This document shows, one piece after another, positions 28,811 to 37,534 of a stretch of DNA of 64,000 nucleotides. Within the stretch, counting starts at the first letter, position 1. Every line of letters begins with the position of its first letter. The position numbers and the translations under genes are program-made. This stretch comes from Anianabacter salinae (GTDB lineage: Bacteria > Pseudomonadota > Alphaproteobacteria > Rhodobacterales > Rhodobacteraceae): assembly GCF_019061145.1 (NCBI RefSeq), contig NZ_JAHQZS010000005.1:310001-374000 (forward strand), written 5' to 3'. The notes beneath the pieces are model-generated. The model had not been told where the DNA came from. It ran no database searches and saw only the letters and a list, made by a program, of their open reading frames with translations.

Positions 28811-30464
28811 TCCGCATTCCCTTTCGGTTGCGCCACACCAGCGCCGGAAGGATCAGCGCCAGCGCAAAGGGGGCAAACGCTGCGCCCGCCTGCCCAAGCC
28901 CCCATACGCCGATGGCGCGCCGGTCGCCGCCCGCAGCCAGCGCCACCGCCTCGGTGGTCAGGGTCGGAACCCGTCCGCCGCCGATCAGCAGCGTGGGCAA
29001 GTATTGCCCGACCGACACCGCCATGCCCACCGCCGCTGCCGTCAGCACCGGCGCCAGCAGCATCGGCAGGCGCACCTGCCACAGCACGCGCGCCCGCCCG
29101 GCGCCGATGCCCGCCGCGACCCGGGCATAGCGCGGATCCCACGCCCGCCACGGATCGCCGAGCGACAGGAAGACGTATGGCAGCACGAACACAAGATGCG
29201 CCGCCGTCACCGACACAAGCGACGGCTTCAGCAAGAGGCTCTGCAATCCCGGCAGGAACGCGATCTGCGGGATCAGGAGCGGCAGGTACAACAGCCACAG
29301 CGCGCGGCTGCCGGGGGTCATGCCGTGGCGGTGCTCTGCCTCCAGACAGCCGATGGTCAGTGCCAGCGCGATCAGCGTGGACAGCCCGGCGATCAGCAGC
29401 GTGATGGCGGCGACCTGCGCCATTTCCGGCCCGTGGCGCATCCAGCTGCGCAGGGTCAGGAACTCGGGGGCCAGATCGGGAAACCGCCACGGCCCTGCGA
29501 CCGACCAGACGGCAAGGCTTGCAAGGCCGAACAGCACGAGCCCGGCGGCAATGGTTGCCAGCACGATCCCGGCCAACCGCAGGGGACGTTCCGGCAGGCC
29601 GTGATTGCACCAGACCCAGAAGCGGTGCACCCGGCCCGCTCCGCGTTCCAGCGCCACCCAGAAGACCATCGCCGCCAGCACCAGCGCCAGCTGGATCACC
29701 GCGCCCGCCGCCGCCGTCGCCCGCATCGCAAGGTCGGGATCGACCATCCAGCGCGTCACCTGCACGGACAGGGTCGACGGCGTATTGGGGCCAAGGATCA
29801 CCGCGACGTCCACATTCGTCATCCCGTAGACCAAAACCACCAGCACCGGCAGGCGGATCTGGCGATAGACGCCGGGGAAGATCGCCTTGAGCCATCCCGC
29901 CATGCGCCCCTGCCCAAGGCTACGCGCGGTTTTCAGGCGCGCGTTCGGGCGCAGTTGCGGCAAGGCCGCCAGCGACATCAGCAGAAGGAACGGCAGTTCC
30001 TTGGCGATCAGCCCCGCGATCAGCGACAGGCCCAGGCCATCCTGCACGATCAGCAAATCGGGCGGGCGGGACAGGCCGAGGATCGGCGCCAACGCCCGGG
30101 CAATCCAGCCAGAGGGGGCGATCAGGAAGGCGATACCAAGCGCCGCCGCCGTGTGCGGCATCGCCAGCAGCGGCGACAGGATGCGTTCCAGCGCGGTGAA
30201 GGCACGGGTGCCGTGCCAGCCGCCAAGGATCAGCGCCAGCAGCGCCAGTGTTCCGAGCGTCGCGGCAAGGCCCGTCCAGAGAGACAGAAGCGCGGCCTCG
30301 GTCAGCCCCGGCCAGGCCAGCGCATCCCGGAACGGCGCCAGCGACCAGCCATCCAGCCCGATCGCGGGGGCATGGCCAAGCGCGGGCAGAAGGGTGCCGA
30401 TGACCCCCGCCAGAACCGGCAGCGCCAGAAGCGCCGCCGTCAGAAGCGGCAGGGGCCGAAGCAC
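28803..30464 (-). CDS. ABC transporter permease, two fused modules, YnjC-like
   Basis: A 553-residue permease with about twelve membrane segments. It holds two binding-protein-dependent permease modules, each with its cytoplasmic docking loop (for example ARSLGQGRMAGWLKAIFPGVY in the first half). I chose the GTG at 30464, which lies one base after the stop of the binding-protein gene, over the longer upstream frame that begins in Arg-rich sequence. The length and fused form match YnjC. It would form the transmembrane channel with YnjD. Confidence 0.87.
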   Translation of the reverse strand: MLRPLPLLTAALLALPVLAGVIGTLLPALGHAPAIGLDGWSLAPFRDALAWPGLTEAALLSLWTGLAATLGTLALLALILGGWHGTRAFTALERILSPLLAMPHTAAALGIAFLIAPSGWIARALAPILGLSRPPDLLIVQDGLGLSLIAGLIAKELPFLLLMSLAALPQLRPNARLKTARSLGQGRMAGWLKAIFPGVYRQIRLPVLVVLVYGMTNVDVAVILGPNTPSTLSVQVTRWMVDPDLAMRATAAAGAVIQLALVLAAMVFWVALERGAGRVHRFWVWCNHGLPERPLRLAGIVLATIAAGLVLFGLASLAVWSVAGPWRFPDLAPEFLTLRSWMRHGPEMAQVAAITLLIAGLSTLIALALTIGCLEAEHRHGMTPGSRALWLLYLPLLIPQIAFLPGLQSLLLKPSLVSVTAAHLVFVLPYVFLSLGDPWRAWDPRYARVAAGIGAGRARVLWQVRLPMLLAPVLTAAAVGMAVSVGQYLPTLLIGGGRVPTLTTEAVALAAGGDRRAIGVWGLGQAGAAFAPFALALILPALVWRNRKGMRNG

Positions 30465-30465
30465 G

Positions 30466-31659
30466 TCAGTTGGTGCCGTATTTCGCGACCCAGTCGTCGG
30501 CCAGCCGCGTCGCCCAGCTTGGGTGCGGTTCCGCCTGCGCCGGGCCAAGTTCTGCCGGGGACAGGGTGGCAATGCCAAGGTCGAGAGCCTCGAACGCGGC
30601 GCGGTCCTCGTCGCTCAGCTTGTCCATGTCGAGGACCGTGCCATAGCCCAGGATGTCGGGCGTCTGCGCGCGCAACTGCGCCTCGGGCGACAGCAGCAGG
30701 TTGGCGACGACCATCGCGCCCGCCTTGGACCCCGAGTTGTAGGGGATCGCGACGAAGCTGGCGTTGCCCAGCGTGCCCTTGTCCAGCACATAGGTCCGCG
30801 CGGTGTCGGGAAGCTGGAAGTTGGCGATGGCGGCGGTCGCCTCGCCCGGCGAGAAGCTGATGGCGATATCGACTTCACCGTCGTTAATCAGTTGCAACTG
30901 GCGCGGGCCGGTCTGGGGATATGCCTCGCCCGAGCGCCAGAGGTGCGGGGTCAATTCGTCGAGGAAAGCCCAAAGCGGGGCGGTGATCTCGTCATAGTCC
31001 TCGCCCACCGGCTCTTGCAGGACGGCGGGATCAGGCACGAGGTCGATCAGCATCTGCTTGAGGAACGTGGTGCCAAGGAAATCCGGCGGCTGCGGAAAGG
31101 TGAAGCGGCCGGGGTTGGCCTGTGCCCACTCCAGGATCGCGGTCGCGGATTTCGGCGGCGCGTCGACCGTGGCGCTGTCGTGAATGAACACCACCTGCGC
31201 CATCGCCCACGGGCTTTCATAGCCCTCGACCGGCACGGTGAAGTCGGTCTGCACCGTCTTGCCGTCCACGTCGACGTATTGCCAGTTCGGCAGTTGTTCG
31301 GCGAAGGGGCCGAACAGCAGGCCCTGATCCTTCATCGCGGCGAAGTTCGCGCCGTTGATCCAGATCATGTCGACGGCGCCATCCTGATCCGCGCCGGATT
31401 CCTTTTCGGCGACCACGCGGCTGACCGCGTCGGCGGTGTCCGACAGCTTGACGTGTTCCAGCGTCACGCCCTGCTCGGCGGCCCGATCGCCGATCCAGGC
31501 GATGAAATCGTTGGTCGTCGTCGATCCGCCCCAGGCGTGCCAATAGACGGTCTGGCCCTGCGCCTCGGCCAGCACGGCCTCCCAGTTGCCGGGATCAATG
31601 TCCTGTGCTGCGGCAGGCAACGCCAGCAGAGCGGCGAATGCGGTGGTCAACAAGCGCAT
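30466..31659 (-). CDS. ABC transporter periplasmic binding protein, YnjB-like
   Basis: A 397-residue protein with a signal peptide (LTTAFAALLALPAAAQ) and the extracellular solute-binding fold: VYWHAWGGSTTTNDFIAW at the start, then VDMIWINGANFAAMKDQGLLFGPF. It matches the YnjB type of binding protein. It follows the phosphatidyltransferase gene by 12 bases, with GAAAGGACGACCAC as ribosome site overlapping the upstream stop. The ligand has not been established. Confidence 0.9.
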   Translation of the reverse strand: MRLLTTAFAALLALPAAAQDIDPGNWEAVLAEAQGQTVYWHAWGGSTTTNDFIAWIGDRAAEQGVTLEHVKLSDTADAVSRVVAEKESGADQDGAVDMIWINGANFAAMKDQGLLFGPFAEQLPNWQYVDVDGKTVQTDFTVPVEGYESPWAMAQVVFIHDSATVDAPPKSATAILEWAQANPGRFTFPQPPDFLGTTFLKQMLIDLVPDPAVLQEPVGEDYDEITAPLWAFLDELTPHLWRSGEAYPQTGPRQLQLINDGEVDIAISFSPGEATAAIANFQLPDTARTYVLDKGTLGNASFVAIPYNSGSKAGAMVVANLLLSPEAQLRAQTPDILGYGTVLDMDKLSDEDRAAFEALDLGIATLSPAELGPAQAEPHPSWATRLADDWVAKYGTN

Positions 31660-31671
31660 GTGGTCGTCCTT

Positions 31672-32277
31672 TCAGTGAAAGATGTGGCGCGCGTTCAGCA
31701 CGCGGGCCAGGGCCGTGAACAAGGTGAGCGCGCCAAACCCCCAGGCCAGCGGGGCGAACCAGCCGGGCAAAAGGCAGAGCGCGATGAAGAACAGGATCGT
31801 CTCGGTGCCCTCCAAAAGGCCCGCCGAGTAGTAAAGCGACTTTTGCCCCTGTGCCGTCGTCTCGAGACCGCGCTTGGCTGCCAGCGTGGCAAAGCCCAGG
31901 AACGAGGTGCCATTGACATAGAAGCAGAGCAGCAGAAATGCGGCGGGAAGAGCGTTGGCGGCGGGGTCGAGCACGGCGAAGGCAAAGGGAACAGCGCCGT
32001 AGAACAGGAAATCCGCCACGATGTCGAGATACCCGCCAAAGTCGGTCCGTGTCGTCGCGCGGGCGACAGCGCCGTCCAGCCCGTCGGCCAGACGCGACAG
32101 CAACAGCGGCACAAGCGCCAGCCCCGGAGCGCCAAGTGCGACCATCACCGCCGCCGCCAGCCCCAGCGCCAGCCCGCCCAGCGTCACCGCGTTCGCCGTC
32201 ACGCCGCGCCGCGCAAGGGCATGGCCCAGGCGGTTCAGCGGCGGGTCGATCAGCTTGCGCGCGGTCGCGTCGAGCAT
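31672..32277 (-). CDS. CDP-alcohol phosphatidyltransferase, YnjF-like
   Basis: A 201-residue membrane enzyme with the CDP-alcohol phosphotransferase motif starting ADGLDGAVAR at about residue 65 and then G-x3-D-x3-D in GGYLDIVADF. The gap between AR and the next Gly is seven residues where eight is usual. It transfers a phosphatidyl group to an alcohol, forming a phospholipid head group. It is the first gene of the ynj-type operon, and its start at 32277 has AAAAGGCAATGCC upstream. Which alcohol it uses is unknown. Confidence 0.9.
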   Translation of the reverse strand: MLDATARKLIDPPLNRLGHALARRGVTANAVTLGGLALGLAAAVMVALGAPGLALVPLLLSRLADGLDGAVARATTRTDFGGYLDIVADFLFYGAVPFAFAVLDPAANALPAAFLLLCFYVNGTSFLGFATLAAKRGLETTAQGQKSLYYSAGLLEGTETILFFIALCLLPGWFAPLAWGFGALTLFTALARVLNARHIFH

Positions 32278-32434
32278 GGCATTGCCTTTTCGGTGCCTTT
32301 TCCTCGGGGCATCACTGTGCCGAGAAACGCCTGTCCGGCAATCCGTGCCACGCAAACGTGAAACCGTGCAACGCTTGGCGCCGGTCTCGCGCACGGCTAT
32401 TCCGCCCGCCGTGCCCGCGTGCTAGCGGATTGAA

Positions 32435-33376
32435 ATGATCGAGGTCTTTCTCAAGACACTGCCGTTCTTCCTGCTCATCGGCGTCGGCTATGTCGCGGCG
32501 GCGACGCGGTTCTTTACCGATGCCGCCTCGGCGGCGCTGACCAAGTTCGTGTTCTATTTCGCCCTGTCCGCGATGCTGTTCCGGTTCTCGTCGAACCTCG
32601 ACTTCGGCGAGGTGTTCGACGCGCGGTTCATGGGCGTCTACCTGTGGGGCACGGGGCTGGTCTATCTGGTCGCCACGGCCGCCGCGCTGTGGCGCCGGGT
32701 GCCCATGGCCGAAGCGGCGGTCGAGGCGCAATGCGCCGTGATCGGCAACATCGGCTTTCTCGGCATCCCGATGCTGGCGCTTCTGCTGGGCGATGCGGCG
32801 GTCGGCTACATCATGATGATGCTGGCGGTGGATCTTCTGATCTTCGGCTCGCTGATCGTGATCCTCATCACCGGAAGCCGCGACGGCCGCATGTCTTTGC
32901 GCATCCTGCGGACCATCGGCAAAGGGCTGGTGACCAACCCGATGCTGGTGTCGATCTTCCTTGGCTTCTTCTGGTCGGCGGCCAGCCTGCCGATCCCGGC
33001 GCCGATGAACGAATTCATGACGATCCTCGGCAATGCCGCAACGCCCGGCGCGCTGTTCGCCATCGGTGCCTCGCTGGCGTCGAAATCGGCTGAACGGTTG
33101 TCGGTGGCGGGCTGGCTTTCGTTCTGCAAGCTGGTGCTGCACCCGGTCGCCATCGCGGTGTCCGCGCTGTTCATCTGGCCGCTCGATCCCTATGCGGCCT
33201 CGGTGATGATCGCCTCTGCGGCGCTGCCCACGGCGGGCAACATCTACATGATCGCGCAGTTCTACGGCGTGGCGCCGCAACGCGTGTCTGCGACGATCCT
33301 TGTCTCGACAGCCGTGTCGATCCTGACGGTGTCGCTGGTCATTGCCTGGGTTGCCGTGGCGCCACCGCCCCTGTAG
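32435..33376 (+). CDS. AEC-family (auxin efflux carrier-like) transporter
   Basis: A 313-residue membrane protein with about ten helices. The family pattern is visible in FFLLIGVGYVAAATRFFTD, then NIGFLGIPMLALLLG and LPTAGNIYMIAQFYGVAPQRVSATILVST near the C-terminus. AEC members move organic anions or amino-acid derivatives. It lies 36 bases upstream of the S-formylglutathione hydrolase gene and may share its transcript. Confidence 0.9.
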   Translation: MIEVFLKTLPFFLLIGVGYVAAATRFFTDAASAALTKFVFYFALSAMLFRFSSNLDFGEVFDARFMGVYLWGTGLVYLVATAAALWRRVPMAEAAVEAQCAVIGNIGFLGIPMLALLLGDAAVGYIMMMLAVDLLIFGSLIVILITGSRDGRMSLRILRTIGKGLVTNPMLVSIFLGFFWSAASLPIPAPMNEFMTILGNAATPGALFAIGASLASKSAERLSVAGWLSFCKLVLHPVAIAVSALFIWPLDPYAASVMIASAALPTAGNIYMIAQFYGVAPQRVSATILVSTAVSILTVSLVIAWVAVAPPPL

Positions 33377-33412
33377 CCCTTTGCCCAAAGCGTGCATCAG
33401 GAAGGGCCAGCG

Positions 33413-34240
33413 ATGAAAACCGTATCCGAGAACGCCTGCTTCGGCGGGGTCCAGGGCGTCTATTCCCACGCCTCCGCCGCCACGGGCTGCGACATGACCT
33501 TTGGGCTGTTCCTGCCGTCCGAGGCGCGCGACGGCCCGGTGCCGGTGCTGTGGTATCTGTCGGGCCTGACCTGCACGCATGAAAACGCGATGACCAAGGC
33601 GGGCGCTCAGGGCTGGGCGGCGGAACAGGGCATCGCGCTGATCTTTCCCGACACCTCGCCGCGCGGTGACGGCGTGGCCGACGACGAGGCCTATGACCTC
33701 GGCAAGGGTGCGGGGTTCTACGTCAACGCGACCGAAGACCCTTGGGCCGATCACTACCGCATGTGGGACTACATCGCCGAGGATCTGCCCGCGCTGGTGT
33801 TCGACAGCTTCGCGCTCGATCCCGACCGTCAGGGGATCACCGGGCATTCGATGGGCGGGCACGGCGCGCTGACCATAGGCATGACGCTGCCCGAACGCTT
33901 CCGTTCGATTTCCGCCTTTGCGCCCATCGCACACCCTACCGCGTCGGCGTGGGGCCAGAAGCAGCTTGGCGCGTATCTGGGCGAGGACGGCGACTGGGAA
34001 CGGCACGATTCCACGATCCTGATGCGGGAAAAGGGGTTCGACGGGCCGGTGCTAATCGATCAGGGCGGCAGCGACCAGTTCCTTGACCTGTTGCAGCCCG
34101 AGGCGCTGGCCGAGGCGATGATGCGCCGGCGCCAGCACGGGATCTTCCGGATGCAGCCGGGCTATGACCACAGCTATTTCGTCGTATCGTCCTTCATGGA
34201 GGATCACGTCACCTTCCACGCCGAGGCGCTGTACGCGTGA
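33413..34240 (+). CDS. fghA: S-formylglutathione hydrolase
   Basis: A 275-residue esterase-D type enzyme that splits S-formylglutathione into formate and glutathione, following FrmA. Ser nucleophile in GHSMGGHGA, Asp in [10 protein letters not shown] and His in [27 protein letters not shown] is also typical. Its start is preceded by GGAAGGGCCAGCG. The dehydrogenase is encoded 11 kb away at 21353, so the two pathway genes are not in one operon. The YaiI-like gene overlaps its stop. Confidence 0.97.
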   Translation: MKTVSENACFGGVQGVYSHASAATGCDMTFGLFLPSEARDGPVPVLWYLSGLTCTHENAMTKAGAQGWAAEQGIALIFPDTSPRGDGVADDEAYDLGKGAGFYVNATEDPWADHYRMWDYIAEDLPALVFDSFALDPDRQGITGHSMGGHGALTIGMTLPERFRSISAFAPIAHPTASAWGQKQLGAYLGEDGDWERHDSTILMREKGFDGPVLIDQGGSDQFLDLLQPEALAEAMMRRRQHGIFRMQPGYDHSYFVVSSFMEDHVTFHAEALYA

Positions 34241-34677
34241 TCTACGTCGACGCCGACGCCTGCCCGGTAAAGGCCGAAGCGGAACGCGTGGCGACGCGGC
34301 ACGGGGTGAAGATTGCCTTCGTGTCGAACGGGGGATTGCGGCCGTCGCAGAACCCGCTGGTCGAGATGGTCTATGTCGATCACGGAGCCGACGTGGCCGA
34401 CATGTGGATCGCCGACCGCTGCGGTGCGGGTGACGTGGTGGTGACGGCGGATATCCCGCTGGCCGCCAGGTGCGTCGAGGCGGGCGCGGTCGTCATCAAG
34501 CCCGATGGCGAGACATTGACCGAGCGCAACGTCGGCAACGCGCTGGCAACACGCGACCTGATGACCGACCTGCGCGCCGCCGACCCGTTCCGGCAGGGCG
34601 GTGGCAGGCCGTTTTCCAAGGCCGACCGGTCGCGGTTTCTGGACTCGCTGGAACGCGCGGTGCGGGCGGCGGGCTAG
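34237..34677 (+). CDS. YaiI/YqxD-family protein (DUF188)
   Basis: A 146-residue protein with the family start [18 protein letters not shown], followed by [17 protein letters not shown] and a C-terminal [19 protein letters not shown]. The acidic DADACP motif suggests a PIN-like nuclease fold, but activity is unknown. The GTG start overlaps the stop of fghA (GTGA), showing translational coupling. It overlaps higA tail to tail by four bases. Confidence 0.93.
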   Translation: MIYVDADACPVKAEAERVATRHGVKIAFVSNGGLRPSQNPLVEMVYVDHGADVADMWIADRCGAGDVVVTADIPLAARCVEAGAVVIKPDGETLTERNVGNALATRDLMTDLRAADPFRQGGGRPFSKADRSRFLDSLERAVRAAG

Positions 34678-34964
34678 GTGGCCAGCACAGGTTCGATTCC
34701 CGACAGGTCGATGGAGCGCGATGCGACTGACATGTCGAAATTGGTCTGCAGATTCATCCAGTAGGCCGGGGTGGTGTCGAACGCCTTGGCAAGCCGCAAC
34801 GCGGTGTCGGGCGTCATGCTAGTGGTCCCCTTCACAAGACGTTCGATGCGCGTCCGCGGAACACCCAGTCGCCGGGACAGCGCAATCGCGCTCATGTCCA
34901 GCGGTTCGAGATACAGCACGCTCAGCACTTCGCCCGGGTGCATCGGTTCTTCAAGCAGGCCCAT
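34674..34964 (-). CDS. higA: HigA-type antitoxin (XRE family)
   Basis: A 96-residue helix-turn-helix protein with the HigA pattern: [36 protein letters not shown], then [23 protein letters not shown]. It neutralises the HigB toxin encoded just upstream and, with it, represses their promoter. The start at 34964 has AAAGGAGCTTTG, which overlaps the higB stop, so translation is coupled. Confidence 0.95.
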   Translation of the reverse strand: MGLLEEPMHPGEVLSVLYLEPLDMSAIALSRRLGVPRTRIERLVKGTTSMTPDTALRLAKAFDTTPAYWMNLQTNFDMSVASRSIDLSGIEPVLAT

Positions 34965-34975
34965 CAAAGCTCCTT

Positions 34976-35257
34976 TCAGTGGTAGTCCACGATTTCCACG
35001 TCTTCAGGTCCGCTCGGCGTCCAGACAAGACAGATGCGCCATTGCGCATTGATCCGAATGGAATGCTGGCCTGCACGTTCGCCTTTCAACTCTTCAAGAT
35101 GGTTGCCGGGCGGAAACCGCAGGTCCTCGACCCGCACGGCAGCGTCGAGCGCGGACAGCATTGCCCGCGTCCGGCGTTCGAGACCGCCGGGAAAGCCCTT
35201 GCCGAACCTGCCCTGCAGGGCGTTGGCCGCCAGCTTGCCCCGCGTGCTCTGGATCAT
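34976..35257 (-). CDS. higB: HigB-type toxin (RelE/ParE superfamily mRNA interferase)
   Basis: A 93-residue toxin of the HigB group. Family stretches are ALQGRFGKGFPGGLERRTRAML, LRFPPGNHLEELKGERAGQHSIRINAQWRICLVW and the VEIVDYH end; His at the C-terminus is commonly part of the active site. It cleaves ribosome-bound mRNA when free. Toxin precedes antitoxin, the order usual for higBA. No ribosome site is visible, and the promoter lies so close that the transcript may be leaderless. Confidence 0.95.
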   Translation of the reverse strand: MIQSTRGKLAANALQGRFGKGFPGGLERRTRAMLSALDAAVRVEDLRFPPGNHLEELKGERAGQHSIRINAQWRICLVWTPSGPEDVEIVDYH

Positions 35258-35264
35258 GGGTTAG

Positions 35265-35303
35265 GATGTATCACGCCGTGATTCCTGTGTCAAGGCGTGA
35301 TAC
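35265..35303 (-). promoter_or_regulatory. higBA promoter with flanking operator arms
   Basis: GTATCACGCC (35268-35277) and GGCGTGATAC (35294-35303) are perfect 10-bp inverted arms, 16 bases apart. On the minus strand a perfect -35 TTGACA (35293-35288), a 17-base spacer and a weak -10 TACATC (35270-35265) lie between and across the arms. The predicted start of transcription is at or next to the higB ATG (35257). Confidence 0.65.
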
Positions 35304-35319
35304 AGGTGAGGTCAGTGCC

Positions 35320-36462
35320 TCAGCCCGCGTGATCCACGATCTGAAGGTGCTGCGCCAGCACGTCCACCGTGTCCATCCAGCGCGTCACCAGCTTGGGGTC
35401 TGACGGTGCGGCGCTGACGCCCGGCGCGATCTCTCCTGCCATTGCCGCTTCGACGGCCAGCGACACCGGCACCGACACCAGCCGCGCCATCGCCGTGCCG
35501 CGCTCGTCGCCCCAGGCATCCATCACGTAGGTCTTGTGCCAGACCGTCTTGCCGTGGTTGCGCGCCTCCAGATCGACGCACAGGACCACGCGATCCGGCT
35601 CGCCTTCGTCGTAGGCGTGTTTCGACCAGAACTCGGCAGACATCTCGCGCAGGCGTTCTTCGCCGGTCGGGCCTTGCAGCGTCTCGATCTCGCGAAAGAT
35701 CGGCGCCCATTCGTCGGACCAGCCGTTCAGCCGCAAAGTGCCGCGCACGAAGTCACGCACCGGCCAGCCGGGTTCGAACCCGTATTCGGCCATGAAGGGC
35801 AGCGAGTCGCGGTTCGGGTAGACCTCGAACGCCTCGGGCTGGGGCAGGGGCGCGGTGTAGGTTGACAGCGCGTCCCACGGGCGCTGCACCACTAGTTCCT
35901 CGCCCGCGCGGATCGACCGCGACGGCGAGCGCAGGGCCTTGAGCACGCCCAGCGGCGACCAAGAGAACTTGTAGCGGAAGGCGTTGGTGTGCTTGGGCAC
36001 GCCGCCGCAGTAGGACAGGAACGACAGCTCGTTCTTGGGGTCAAAGGCATCCGACGCGCGGTAGTCGGCCATCAGCCGATGCGCCATGACATGGTCGATG
36101 CCGGGATCGAGGCCGACCTCGTTCACCAGCGCGACGCCTGCGTCCTTGGCCTTGCCGTCCAGCGCGCGCATCTCGGGCGCGATGTAGCTGGACGACACGA
36201 ACTGCGCGCCCTTGGCGATGGCCAGCTCGGCCAGCGGGACGTGCCAGTCGGCGGGCAGCATCGAGACGACGACATCGCCCTTGGCCAGCTTGCCCGACAG
36301 CGCGTCGATGTCGAAGGCGTGGATGTCGTCGGTCAGATCACCCACTGCCGCGCGCGCCTTGTCGGTCGTGCGGTTCCAGACGGTGACCGCGTGTCCCGCC
36401 TCGATCAGGCGGCGCAGGCCGGGAATGGCGGAAAGGCCGGTGCCGCACCAATGGATCGTCAT
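35320..36462 (-). CDS. saccharopine dehydrogenase (glutamate-forming type, reductase-like)
   Basis: A 380-residue Rossmann protein starting MTIHWCGTGLSAIPGLRRLIE, with the nucleotide motif GTGLSAIPG, then VVSMLPADWH and NEVGLDPGIDHVMAHRLM, hallmarks of saccharopine reductase. It is the second gene after a lysine-forming saccharopine dehydrogenase-like protein on the same strand, 19 bases apart, so together they could interconvert lysine, saccharopine and aminoadipate semialdehyde. Start at 36462 has GGGAGACAGCCC upstream. Direction (degradation more likely) is inferred. Confidence 0.88.
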   Translation of the reverse strand: MTIHWCGTGLSAIPGLRRLIEAGHAVTVWNRTTDKARAAVGDLTDDIHAFDIDALSGKLAKGDVVVSMLPADWHVPLAELAIAKGAQFVSSSYIAPEMRALDGKAKDAGVALVNEVGLDPGIDHVMAHRLMADYRASDAFDPKNELSFLSYCGGVPKHTNAFRYKFSWSPLGVLKALRSPSRSIRAGEELVVQRPWDALSTYTAPLPQPEAFEVYPNRDSLPFMAEYGFEPGWPVRDFVRGTLRLNGWSDEWAPIFREIETLQGPTGEERLREMSAEFWSKHAYDEGEPDRVVLCVDLEARNHGKTVWHKTYVMDAWGDERGTAMARLVSVPVSLAVEAAMAGEIAPGVSAAPSDPKLVTRWMDTVDVLAQHLQIVDHAG

Positions 36463-36481
36463 GGGCTGTCTCCCTTGTCTC

Positions 36482-37522
36482 TCAGATATGCTGGTCGAAG
36501 GTGTCCGAGGCTCGGCCCCAGACACCCTGGTCCAGCCTGTGAAGCGTCTTGAGATGCGGCAGAAGCTGCGCCGCGAAATCAGCGGAGGATTCGGCGGGCA
36601 GCAGCGACGGCAGGTTGTCGATGGCGGTCACGTCGAGGGGCGGCGCGTCATGCACCCGCAGCGCGGGCGCGTCCCAGTCGGTGACGCGGTCATAGACCTT
36701 GATCGGCGAGAAATCGGATGTGGGATCGCAGGCGATATCGCCGATCACCCGCAGCGCGCGCGGTTCCGTGGTGGCAGAGGCTGGCACGAAAACCGGGCAG
36801 CCGGGGCGCGCGAGAATGCAGTTGAGGAACACCTCATGCGCCAGCACCTCGGGGAACGGGCCGCCGTGGGCGGTTTCCTCCATGTCCCATTTCGTGACCG
36901 GCACGCCGACCGCCTCGCACAGGTCCGACGCGCCGGTGCCGACGCGGCCAAGCGCGCCGATGACGATGGCGCGGGGGGTGTCGTGGCCCGCCAGATCGGC
37001 GCGGATTTCGTCGGTCAGGGCCTTGGCCGAGGGATAGACGCCGACCGGCCCGGCGATGCCGCCATCCGCCTGCGCAGCGAGGCATTTGAGCGCGACGGCG
37101 GCCCCGGCATAGCCCGCCCAATAGCCGAAGGCGGCGACGCGGCGACCATCTTCGTTCACGAGGTATTCAAGGTCGTACATCCGCCCGCCGCCTGCCCGAA
37201 AGCGGTCCAGCAACACACGGCCCGCAGGCTGGCCCTTGTAGGCGTGTCCGAACAGGATGTGCCGGTGGACCAGTGGCGTGCCGTCCTCGGGCAGTTCCTT
37301 GAGCCCGAAGATCAACGCATCGCCGGGGGCGTAGGGCCAGCTGCCTTCCTCGGCGATGGCGCATCCGGCGGCGCGGTAGCCGCCCAAGGGCAGGGCGCGC
37401 TGGCGGCTGTCCTCGACCGTGACCGTGAAGCCTTGGGCGATCAATTCCGCAGCGCCTTCGGGGGTGATCCCGACCCGCTGTTCATGCGCACGCTGTTCGG
37501 CGCGGACCCAGAGATGCACCAT
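36482..37522 (-). CDS. saccharopine dehydrogenase (lysine-forming type)
   Basis: A 346-residue protein related to yeast Lys1 and to alanine dehydrogenase-like folds: WVRAEQRAHEQRVGITPEGAAELIAQG at the start, HILFGHAYKGQ, FGYWAGYAGAAVAL and VIGALGRVGTGA as nucleotide motif. It would split saccharopine into lysine and 2-oxoglutarate or run the reverse. It precedes the partner enzyme in the same operon and follows the histidine-phosphatase gene by 12 bases. The pair is common in Rhodobacteraceae as part of lysine metabolism by family knowledge. Confidence 0.9.
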   Translation of the reverse strand: MVHLWVRAEQRAHEQRVGITPEGAAELIAQGFTVTVEDSRQRALPLGGYRAAGCAIAEEGSWPYAPGDALIFGLKELPEDGTPLVHRHILFGHAYKGQPAGRVLLDRFRAGGGRMYDLEYLVNEDGRRVAAFGYWAGYAGAAVALKCLAAQADGGIAGPVGVYPSAKALTDEIRADLAGHDTPRAIVIGALGRVGTGASDLCEAVGVPVTKWDMEETAHGGPFPEVLAHEVFLNCILARPGCPVFVPASATTEPRALRVIGDIACDPTSDFSPIKVYDRVTDWDAPALRVHDAPPLDVTAIDNLPSLLPAESSADFAAQLLPHLKTLHRLDQGVWGRASDTFDQHI

Positions 37523-37534
37523 GCGCGGCCTCCC

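Noticed and set aside
29887..32361. An 824-codon plus-strand frame over the ynj-like operon
   Set aside because: Arg/Gln-rich translation without motifs, opposite three clear minus-strand genes.
34690..34702. GGTTCGATTCCC resembling a tRNA T arm on the plus strand
   Set aside because: It is inside the higA coding sequence and no cloverleaf is possible with the flanks.
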